From Volvox africanus (lineage: Eukaryota > Chlorophyta > Chlorophyceae > Chlamydomonadales > Volvocaceae), in the NCBI GenBank assembly GCA_030268105.1, contig BSDZ01000008.1:992001-1056000 (forward strand): 64,000 nucleotides of DNA. The letters are read 5' to 3'. This document shows, piece after piece, positions 13,038 through 23,900 of this stretch. A program made the translations under genes and the position numbers. The stretch's first letter is position 1. Every line of letters begins with the position of its first letter. The notes under the pieces are model-generated. The model made no database searches, was not told the DNA's origin, and saw nothing but the letters and a program-made list of their open reading frames with translations.

Positions 13038-13424
13038 CTGTAGAATCCATGCAGGCAAACGGACGGGGACAGAGCAAGAGAAGCCGATTGTTGCTCAACA
13101 CAATTTGATTCGCAACACAGCAACTAGGTGCCCGGGCAGGGTACGGCACGCCAACCGTCCAACGGTTATAACAGCATCGGCACGTGAATGACCTCCCCCC
13201 CCCTTCATCCGCCGCATTTTCACCTACGTTGTGTGAAGCCGACGCTTTCCTGACCCATCTCAATCCGCCGGACGTAAGGCCCGCCGCCCTGTCCCCGTAC
13301 ACTCACCTCCAAACCCGAAAGCACCTGTACGGCAGTGTACGGCAGCAGGGATCCAGTTCCAGATTCGGATCGGTGCCAGCAGCCGTGGATCAACAGCTGC
13401 GGGGTAAAATGCAAACGAAACGGT

Positions 13425-13503
13425 TTACAACGGATGGCTGCAGTGGTGGCGGCGGCAACGACGACTGGGGCTGTCCCCAAGGCGGTAAGGTCAATCTGTT
13501 ACA
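13425..13503 (-). terminator. Candidate TGTAA poly(A) signals of the bZIP gene
   Basis: TGTAA, the usual volvocine poly(A) signal, occurs on the minus strand at 13503-13499 and again at 13429-13425, about 255 and 330 bases past the bZIP stop. If used, they make the bZIP gene end before the exons of the next minus-strand gene. The motif is short, so chance occurrence is possible. Confidence 0.35.
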
Positions 13504-13758
13504 AATGGCCTTATAGTAAAGTCATATTGATTGGTTCAATCTGTCTTCCACGGGGTATATTACGCCAGCTGGATCCAACAAGCTGGGGATCTCGGAGCGG
13601 ATCATGCCGCCATCTTCTGACTCCTCTCCCCCCTTCCCCGCTCTCTCGCCTCTACAGCGGTATCATTCTCGTTTATTCGCCCCCCCTTCCTCTCCCCCCT
13701 CCCTTCCCCCCTCCCTACCCCCTTTTCCCCCCCCCTTCCCACTTATCCATCGACTCCA

Positions 13759-16700
13759 TTAACGTGCCTTGAATGCTTCCTTGAGCTCTACCTCCCTGTC
13801 GTACATCCGCCGTAACGCCAAAAGCTCCAGCGTTAATGCGTCGTTCCGTGAAGCAACGGCATCCAGCTTGGCCTGTCGTGAGCGGGTGGGGAATGTTGGG
13901 TGTAAAGAGGGACGAGGAAGGAGGAGGGAGGGTGAGTCAGATGCGATGCGTGCGCCGGGGTGCCTATCGTGATCGCTCATCTCAACCGATGGTGGGTCCA
14001 ACCAGCTCGATCTTTAAACAGTCAGCAGGAATACATGCCAAGATGTTCGTCAAACACGGGTTTCCAAAATGATTTAAAAGAAGAGCTCTTACTCGTACAC
14101 CACCATATGTCACCTGCATGCCGTACTAACCGTACTAACCTTCGTCCTTGTACCCACCCAGTCATACGGTCTGTCGTACCCTCGTACCTGCATACGCGCG
14201 ATAAACTCCAGCTTCTTTGCGCGGCATTTCCGGGCAGCTAGTCGGTTGCGTTCGCGGCGTTGCCTGTCTTAAGGGTAGACAGGTCCAAAGCGCTTGCGTT
14301 TCCGGAAGACGGGCCACGATGAAGTCAAAAGGCGTTTTCGAACGAAAGCCGCATATCTTCTAAGGCCAGAAAGACAGAAAGGTCAAGTCAAAAGTTAAAC
14401 TCTGCCTTTGAAGTTGAGGATCAGGACCTGCGCATTAACAATAACAAACAATCCTCACGGGACATCGTCAGCAGATAAGAGTCACTCACGACGAAGCTCT
14501 GAGATCTTTTAAGACCGGCACGTACTGTACGGCAGGTAATGTTTCACGTACGACACTTACGTCGTTTTGTCGCCAAATTGACACCCTGCCGGCTCCGCGT
14601 CCATAGCGGCGACTGCATCCCCCGCAGCGGCCATCACCGCCTCCATCACAGCTTCGGCCTCCGCAGCGGCTTCCTTGTATTCCCTCAAAGCCGCCTGATC
14701 CGACACGACGGCGCAGTCCGGCTCTGAAACCAGTGGGCCCTCGGAAGACTGCAATTTCTGTTGCTGCTTCGCCGTCGCCGCCGCCGCCGCCGCCGATGCC
14801 GGCGTCATGTTAAGCAGCTTCAGTTTCTTACGTGACTGCGGTTGTCGTACAATAATCATACCGCGGCTTCCCGGATGGTTCCGGAGTTGTCCAGTTTCAG
14901 TGGCATTGACGGGCGTTGACGGCGCCGCCGCAGCCCTCTTTACACCAGCGCCGGCGCCGTTACCATTCAGCGGGATCCGCATCTCCAACCGGATGGGCGG
15001 CGACGGCGACAACCCTGGCGGCAGCCCTGGCGGCAGTCGCGGCCACATGGTCCTGCCAAGATCGCGTGGAACTGGCAGCGGCTTCGCGGCTGCCGCCGCA
15101 GACTCTGTCCCGGGTGGGGCCGCAGAAGGGACGTGCGGAAAATCATCGTCCGCATCTTTACTCCCACCGTCATCTCCGTGGTCGGAGGCAACGGCGTTAA
15201 CTGCCTTACCGCGTCCGCCCCCGCTGCCGCTGCCGCCGCCGCCGCCGCCACCACTCTTACCGTCACCCGATGATTTGCCTTCGCGGATTCCGTACAGGTG
15301 CCGCGCAACGGCTGCTATGGTCGCCGCCGCCTGTGTCGCGGCTTGCCGCGGCCGCCGCCGCCCCGTACCGCCGTCAGACCTTTCCCCATCTGACGCGTCG
15401 TCGTTGCCGTTGCCGCCGCTGCTGCCTCCGCCGCCGCTGCGCCGCCGAAGGGCTGACATCGACATCGTCTGGGCCGTTCGCGCCTTCCTCGCACTTTTTG
15501 CCGAGCCCAGTGGTAGCGATGCCTTCTGACGAGGAGGCGCTGGCTGTAGCATATGCTGTTGCTGCGGCTGCTGCTGCCTAGTCAATACAGGTGGCTGCAC
15601 AGTCTGTGGCAATGCGGTGATGGCTGCAGCTCCCGGTGTCGTACTGTGCTTTTCGCCGGTAGAACTTCGAAGCCACTCGCCTCGGGTAGCCCCAAACCTG
15701 ACCTTGGGCCTCACCGTCTTGACACGCTCCAGCTGCCCCGGCGGCACTTCCAACGACCCTAGGTGCGGCTGAATGGAGAGGTGCTGCTGTAGTGATAGTG
15801 TGGGTGGGGCCTTATTCGGCGTCTGCAAATGCGAGGGCAATCGCTCCGGTTGCTTCTCATGTTCCGGTTGGTACGGCGATGGACAAATAGAATCGGGAGC
15901 CTGTTTCTGGCCTCCAAACTGTTGCCAACCCAAATCGAGTGATCGACTCCACTGCGGCTGGATCAACTGCTGTGGGGGTTCCTGCATCGGGAGCAGCCGC
16001 TGCTGCTGCTGCTGCTGTTGTTGTACGTACGGCATGTCCATACCAGCTGCTGCGCCGCTGCCGTGCCTGCGAAGCTGCCATACCGGTAGCGGACCCGTCA
16101 CCGGCGGTGGCAGCGACCGGTGTACCCCCGGCGCCATGAGGTCAGTGGGTAGTGGTTGCCGCACCGCCAATCCGAAAAGTGGACTGTTGCTGCTGCCACT
16201 ACCACTACCGCCACCGCCACCGCCACCGCCACCGCCGCTTCCGTCGTTGGCATCACTTCCAGCGCCTTCAACCCGTCGCCCTAATGCAGCACCGACTGCA
16301 CCTGGCAGGACCTCCTCCGCACCGCCGTCCCTTGTACCCCGAGCCGGCGTATCGAACAGCCCGGGTGGGACCTCGCCGACGCCCAGTGTCAAGTGTTGTG
16401 GCGCTGACAGTGGCGCTGTACGGAAGCCGTCATTGGCGGCGGTGAGGGTTTGTCCGTTCCGGCTGATCGACAGCGACGGCACTGTTGGTGGCGGTGGGGT
16501 CGGGGTCGGCGTGGTGGCAGCCGCCGCCGCTGCCACCGCTGCCGCCGCTGCCGTCGCCGTCGCAATGGCCGCGAACGGTGTCACGGTCGGCATGACCGCA
16601 GTGGTGGCGGGGCCGCCGCCGCTTCCACCCGCAAGTCCGTACATCCCCATTCCAGCGACATCATTCAGGCAACCTGACGCCGGCACAGCCGTACAAATCG

Positions 16701-17031
16701 GCGATGGTCCAACGTCATCTGGGTCAGCGTGCAGAGGCGTGAGTAACCGCGGCAGTGCACCGAGGCCGTCGCGCCAGTCGCCGGGCGAACAGGGGGCCCC
16801 GTCCGGGCCTCCAGCATTGCCGGCATTGCCGCCAGCGGCGGCGGAGGCCTCCTCGTATTCCTCCGCCGCCAGCGCCGCCGCCGCCAGGGTATCCAAGGAG
16901 CCTAACCGCATTGTGTCCAAACGATCATCAAGGACCCCCAGAAACGCGAGAGATCCAGCTCGCGAGAGATCGATGGGTTGGTTATGGTTCGGTACTGGGG
17001 CCTGAACCGCTGAGTCGCGGGGTTCACACAT
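13759..17031 (-). CDS. bZIP transcription factor with long disordered N-terminus
   Basis: Exons are 17031-14561, 14263-14188 and 13872-13759, giving 886 aa with all phases consistent. The donor at 14560 is a strong GAC|GTAAGT. Joining the exons produces a classic bZIP. The basic region QRRERNRLAARKCRAKK has Asn830 and Arg838 in the N-x7-R arrangement, followed at heptad spacing by Met848, Val855, Leu862 and Leu869. The last two introns fall inside the bZIP, which supports the model because the heptads only line up after splicing. The first about 820 residues are low-complexity (poly-Gly, poly-Gln, Ala and Pro runs), with a more ordered stretch near the start (PIDLSRAGSLAFLGVLDD and TMRLGSLDTLAAAALAAEE). 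It should bind DNA as a dimer in the nucleus; the target is unknown. The ATG at 17031 is the first in frame. The zipper is short, ending 22 residues after Leu869. Confidence 0.85.
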
Positions 17032-20000
17032 CCGACTCACTAACACTGTTTGACCCAGTGGATTATGTGCCTGCTGCTGCTCCTAGAAGTGCTTAGTGCT
17101 TAGTGCTTAGGTGATTAGTGCTGTGGTTTTTGTTTTTATGTCACACTTTAAGTGCAAAAAAGAATGAGAAAGTACTCAGAATGTTTCCAAGCTGAAATAA
17201 ACTCCGGCAGGGAGTTGCGACTGGGAAGGTAGTAATTTGGCTACGCGAATGAATCAGTGTTTCGGAAGAAGCCTACGCTGCGCGGGGCGATTGAATGCTA
17301 GCCCAACCAATCCAAATTTTGAAGTTGTAAATCGCAGACACGCGAAAGCTGCAACCATGTTGGAGATCTCCTTGCAGCTGATGAAGTGGCGTTCTCGACC
17401 AGGACCAGGCAGGGGTCAAGACCCTGATCAAGACGCGCGGTGAGCCATAAAGTCCGTAGGGTCCGATCAGTAGAGGAAGGCACGTCCTTGCACGCCGCTC
17501 AGCATCCGCTTCCTGAAAGCATCTGGAGGCGCGCTGCAATGCCTTACCATCAAAACCAAAGTATCCTGGAGGAAAGAGGGAAAGATGGAGAGACTGTATC
17601 TATCTCTGCTCCTGGGCGTTAATCATGTTGTGACCAGAGTGTGTGAGAAAATGACGTTTGGAACCAATATGCCCCGTGGGTCGTTGGCACTCTTTCGCGG
17701 AATCGCTGATGTGTGCACGGTGGATCCCGAACGCTGTGGCTGGTGAAGGAACAGTGGTACATTATTGCCTATGAAAAATGGCAATACTGGCTTCAGGCCG
17801 GCAAACTAGCCTCATCCTAACTTAGTCCAACGCAGAGAATCGAGATAACTGGCAGGCTGTAGGGTTGAGGCAAGATGTCCGTAGTCTTAAGAAGCCCGTA
17901 AGGATTTCCCCCATAGTTGTCGTCAACGCAACCTAAGAAAGCTTTACACTCAATGCAACCACCGCATCTCACCGCGGCGCAGGGATTAGCAGCTCCATGT
18001 TGTTAGGGTGCTGTTCCAAAGCAGTACAGGCGATCCACGGAGATGTAAGCCATTCTTCAAGCAGTCAAGCCTAACTTCTGATTTGGGTCCATCTGTAACT
18101 GTCTTAACCACCAAACCCTACATGCGAAAGATTAGTTCAGACTTCGGTCCCCATGGGCTCTCGCGGCATATTGATGACATTTTTTGCGCGAATGGTTTCG
18201 GAGCGGTGGCTTAGACTCATCGCTCTCTCCGGCCCAAAAGGATACAGCGTCGCAGAGGTATAAAGGTTACACCGTGGACTGCAGGGTGGTCCCAACGCTA
18301 CAAACATCTCTCCGATGGCCAGGATGGCAATATGAGCGGCGACGATGCACGAGAGGTGCCGTTTTACATCATCGTCATGGAGCGCCGTTTACATTAGACT
18401 CAAATTGGGTCTTTTATGTCGGAAACGGAAATGATGCGAAATGGGTGGTCATGCTGTCACGTGTGTCGTTTGCGTCGTGTGGGCAGCAGCAGACAGATGC
18501 AGACCCGGAAATATGTTCGGGTTTTCAGTTGTGTGAACAGCCTGCCAGGTGAACCCCTACATCTTCGTGCAAATCTTTCTCGATCTTTCCATACAATCGT
18601 TCAACAGCACAACGCGTTCTGGAAGTTTGCGACACGGCCACCACCATTGCAGGAGGCGTCAGTTTCTGTGGCGGTCAGTGAATCGTGGCCTTGGAGTAGC
18701 AGTGACGCCGAGCGGACCTTGGCTGCGTTGAAGCTGAAGTCAACCTCCAATGCGGGAATTGGATCCCCTCGTTAACCTCCCTGTGGAAACTACAAAATGA
18801 CCCGTGGGTCATGCAGCAATAACCTTATGAGGGTATGCCGTAAAGCGTATCTCTGTGCTCCAGACCGCTTACCCCTTTCCTCCTGGGTCGCGATGCCTGC
18901 ATGCCGCTTCTGAGGACACCCCAGTGTAGCCGACCGCCTACCTGCCATGACGTCTACCCCCAAACCCCGAACAAAACCCCGAAGAGGCAATATGAACTGC
19001 ACCGCGACCCGTTCTTATGGCCGGCAAGCGACTGCGCCCGGCCAGCCGCCAGCCAGTGGATGCAAACGATGGATAGAACGATGGGCGGAATGTGTATCTG
19101 CCGCCGGAAATGGCATCGGGTGTACGACAACAGCAGGCTTTAAGTTGGGTTAGGTTGAGGCGGCAGCTTGCACCGTTTGTATGCCGCTGGGTAGAACGGT
19201 TACAATCACAGTTACGTTTGCGGTTACGGTTACTGTTGAAACAGCGGCTATATAATTTTAACGTGCAGACCTGACCCCCAGACTTAACGCACTAACGAAG
19301 AGAAGCTGAGCATCTGAGGTAATGAGGTCTGCATGTAGATGGTGCTATGGTAGCTTCTGCTGAGCCGGGAAGGGTCGGGAACGGGTCAGGAGGGCTTCCT
19401 AATTCTGACGGCGGAGCCTCACTTGATGGAACTTAATAATATTGTTCAAACAAGCGCATACTGATACATACTGCAGGCACATTTCGTGCTAATGCAATGA
19501 TTCAAAGCTCCGAGGCCACCCAAAAGTAAAGCCGGGATGTATATCAACATTTATTACCATCGACAACTAGGGACTGCGGCACACACGGTACTATACACCA
19601 CATGTACGACCAGTTTCGTTTGGTGGAAGTTCTCGATTGATCCTCCTCTATCATTGCCAGAACCTCTCTCGCACATCGCATAACTGTTTTTAAATATCGT
19701 TTCTCTACTTAAGATGTTTCGGCACTGGGAGGGCCAGAAGGTTTATGCACCCTGGACAAGCCCTGGACAAGACAAGCGGGAGGAGCTAAGGTTACCATTA
19801 AGGCAAACCGAGAAAACAAGCATCAAACATGTATATGAATACATGCGATATTTATTGTTCTGCAATCGGTGGACTTGCTGGTCAGCTTTATATCTGGTTC
19901 CCATGAACTGGTTTCGGGGCAACCGTCGCTTCAGGACCATCGAAACGGCAGTCATCGAAGATTAGCGCAGTCGTTTTGGTACTGACTTAACCACAAACAT

Positions 20001-20997
20001 TTGCTGGAAAAACCTACTTACTTTAATGTGAACCGTTACGATAACAGCAAACTGTCTCTTCACAAACTTAAGTTTCAGTAACAGCGGCAGCAAGTAGACA
20101 AGCTTTGATGAATCGTTCGATAAATTGGATATTAATGCAAATAATTACAAGCTATGATCGATTACCACTTGTTTGTGCCTCCAAGTTTTCTCGGCTCTGA
20201 CTAGGTGCAAGGAGCGGTTAACCTTATCACAGCGCTGCTTAGAAGATTAAAATGTCTAGCTTTGAAGATTCTGGACGTTCGCCAATGGCTAGTCGTCGCG
20301 TTAGGCGGCACGCGATGGGGGTTAGGTGCGCTGGGTGTATTTGCATTTTGCTGCCTATCGATCTTAATAAAAATCAACATGGTACATTTTATGTTCTTAA
20401 TTTTCATTCGCAGTAATGTGCATTCTGTGTACGATGGCGCGTCGTCTATCTCAAGGTACGCGCACAGTCTATAGTTGATGACAGAAGCTGAACTTGTATC
20501 AATACCCTCGTAGCTGTCGGTTATTTTATATCCGCTTGAGGGTTAAGGAGCGTGTAAACTGTTTCGTTGACCCACGGGACCTAGCATTTGCTTAGCCTTG
20601 ATTCAGAACGATGCCTTGTGAGCTGCACTACATTCAGCAATGTAACGTGTAATGTTTGCATCCATTATGTCTGCTGTATTGCAGAAGCACTGTATCGCTC
20701 ATCCGTGCGGACAAGCTGGTAAAGGTACCTCAGCATTTGAGGTAGGCTTCTCACAGTCAGTCAAGGAAAGCACGTGCGTCAAGCTGTCCAGTGTTTTTGT
20801 ATATTGAGGTATATTGACTCAGCAGCAGCGACGCCCGTGGCGCAGCTAAGGCCTTACTCACTTCGCACATGCAGTCAGATTACATCAGCTTTGACGCATT
20901 CCCTCCCTCGCCCCGCAGCGGAGAACTCTATAAATTCCATCTCCCATTCATTCCTCTCCCTCACCCTCCCGCCCGCCCTCAACCCCCGATATTTAAG
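17032..20997. other. Intergenic region of about 4 kb
   Basis: It lies between the bZIP start (minus strand) and the first resolved exon of the EF-hand gene (plus strand), so promoters for both are expected. A short tandem of AGTGCTT occurs at 17087-17125, just upstream of the bZIP ATG. ORFs are short and have no recognised domain. One or more 5' exons of the EF-hand gene probably lie in the last few hundred bases. No RNA gene or transposon was recognised. Confidence 0.45.
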
Positions 20998-23900
20998 GCC
21001 CTCGGACCCGGCGGCCCGGGAAACTCGCGTGGAGGACCGACCCCTGGTCAACCGGGTGCACGACAAGCTGTTCAATACACACCGGGAGGTAGGGAACGGC
21101 GACGGGGCCCGGGAGCACGGCGAATGTACGACTTCAGAGAAGACCAACTGTTGATGATTCCGAGCTGCTGATCAACTTGGCATCCCAAGAGACCGAAAAG
21201 ATGAAGGGGGTGACAGGATAAAAGATAGCAAAAAATAGCGAAAACGAATTGGTACCGTCACAAGGAAAAAGGATGGCCAATATGTGTCATTCGTTGCCTG
21301 TTTCCTGCCCTCTGCCGACCTCTCCCCCGTCCTCTCTCCCTGCCCTCTTCCTTCCCACCCTGCCCTCTGACCCCACGCTCCCTCTACAGCGCTATGTTCG
21401 CAAGGTGCTCCAGAGCTGTTCGGGGGCCGGCAGCGGACTTCTCTCCCGGGCGCAGCTGCGGACGGCCCTGCAGCGGTTGAACGTGGGTCTGGACCGGGAC
21501 GAGAGGGAGCGGATTATTGCGCGAGTGGCCCCCGAGGAGGACAGCGAGGTGGGGTTAGGCTAGGGGTGGGGATGGTGGGGGGTGGGGGTGGGGTAGGGAG
21601 GGGTAGGGGGTAGGCTAGGGGGCGGGTAGGGGAGGGTAGGGCTAGGATAGGGAGGTGTAGGGATGGGGTAAAGGGGGGGCATAGGGAGGGGTAGGCGTGG
21701 GGTAGGGGTAGGGGTGGGATAAGGGTAGGAGTAGGGATGGGGTAGGGGGTACGGGTAGGAGTAGGGGGAGGTAGGGTGGGTAGGGATGGGTGGGGGTGGC
21801 GTAGGGAGGGGTAGGCGTGGGGTAAGGGGTAAAAGTTGGAATGGGGTAGGGAGGCTAGGGTAGGGTAGGGTAGGGTAAAGCAGGGTAGGATGGAGTGTAC
21901 GGACAAGGACGGAAACCAAAAAATAATTAGGGGTGGCGGGTAGGGGAATGGGGCGTGATATCTAGATATTGTAATGGTAAGACGCCGGGACAACATGGAT
22001 GTGGGAAACCATCTCGTCACCTCTCCCCTCTCCCCTTTCCCCCTCCCCTCTCTTGCTCTCTGTCCACCACAGGTCCATTATCTGGAGTTTATGCGGGTGT
22101 ACGACATCCCACAGCCTCTGGGGGATGAGGCGGTGGCGGTGGCGCGCGGCATGAGTGTGCCTGGTCCGCCCGTCGTACGGCCGGGGGGCGGCGGCTGCGG
22201 TATCGGCGATGGTGGCAAATCGTACTGGAGCTGGCAGCGCCACGCGAGCGCGGTGAGTGGAGGTTGCGACTGGCGGTGCCTAATGGAGGGGAATGTGAAT
22301 GCGGGTGACGGAAGAGAGGCTTCCCCCCGGAAGGAGGCCGAGAAGGGGGGGGAATGGAGGGTATGAGGGGGAGGGCATGATCGGCCCTATGCAGGACATG
22401 ACATGTGTGAAGCGGCCAACGCGAGGGGGGGAAGGGGGGGGGCGGGCGGAGGCTGTTTGAGGAGGGAGGGGGGTTTTGACAGTCCGGGGGATCGCACGTC
22501 GGAGCGGCCATGCTGACAGCAACATTCTCACCTCCACACATACACACATACACACAACCTTCCGTCGCCCATTTCCATTTGCCCATATTGCCGTACACAT
22601 TCCCTCCCTACCCCCCTCCCGGTCTGACCGGCACGCCTGTGCATCCTCCGCGCTCAGCGTATGCCGGGTCTGCTGGACGGAGTTCGGGAAGGCAGCAGTG
22701 AACAAGCCCGCAGCGACGCTCTGCTCACGGGCCTTATGGTGTCCAAATTAGGCAACTGCCGAGACAAGCTGCGGGCGATATTCCGCGAGATGGACGCAAA
22801 CCGCAATTCGGTGATCGACAGAGAGGAATTCGCCAATGGGGTGAGTACGGCACGAGGAATGAAAAGACGTTTTCTCATGCCCGCGGAAATAGCGACAAAC
22901 AGTCAAGGGAACTAATGCTGACGATTGTTTTATGGTCTGACCATCCGAGATCATTCCCGTACGGTCTGACCTTGATATAACGACAATAGAACGACCAACC
23001 GAATAAACCAAACAAATACTGTTGGAACGGCCGCAACGGCCCCTCACCCCAATGGCAGGTCGCCAAGCTCCGCATTGACGTCAGTCGCCAGCAAGTGGAT
23101 CGGCTGTTTGACATGTGCGACACCGACCGCAACGGCGTCATCGATTACACGGAGTTCGCGCAGCGCTTTGAAGAGCCGGGGCTGCTGAGCAGCAAGCGTG
23201 TCAATATGGCAGGGGTAGCGCCGGTGGGTGGGGCGCGCGAGGGTGTGCATTTGGGGGGGGTGCTGTATGGTTTAGGCTCATTGAAAAAATGCGGGAGGAC
23301 TGCGTCTGTCTGTCTGTCTGTCTGTCTGTCCCTCTGTGTCCTTGGTGGGGTACGGATGCACCAACACGCAATGTGCAATCGTACAAAACAGAACCAGATT
23401 GGTAATGGTGGCCGAAGTAGTCGTACAAACGACCCAAAGGAGAGGCCCCAGAAGAAATCAACGACCAACGGAAGCGGAAATCTAAAGCCCCCTCTGCAGG
23501 GCCAGCCACCCACCCAGCCACCCAGCCAGCCACGCAGCCAGCCAGGAGAAGATCATCCTTCTTCTTAATAGCTAATCAGAGCAACCCAGTAGCCGGGTGT
23601 GCTGCGGCACCTCGGGGGACGAGGTGGAGGCAGGTCTGCAAATGCCGCGAAGCCAACCAGACAACCAAACCCGTCATAATGAAACGAGCGATGGTGGATC
23701 ACACACCTGCATGTAGACACCGGAGCGGCGGGCGGTGAAGACCGAACTCCCCGACCCGGGTCTGGCAGTGGAGGGCGGTAGCGAGAGGGAGGCCGTGAAG
23801 GGGAAAGGGGTCATGGGGGGGGGACAAGGACGGGCGGGCGTCCCGACGAGTTAGTTGATTGGTGCGGTAACATCCCCGTACGACACGGGCATGGGGACAG

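Noticed and set aside
12538..13191. Plus-strand ORFs of 217 and 132 codons
   Set aside because: They are antisense shadows of the minus-strand exon 13037-12162, which has matching splice sites and phase.
15773..17005. Plus-strand ORF of 410 codons, and the 240-codon ORF at 14807-15529
   Set aside because: Both are antisense to bZIP exon 1; they are Cys/Pro/Arg-rich mirror images of its Ala/Gly/Gln tracts, with no start context or splice partners.
21514..22020. Minus-strand Pro/Leu/Thr/Tyr-rich ORFs of 168 and 119 codons
   Set aside because: They are translations of the complement of the GGGGTAGG intron repeat.
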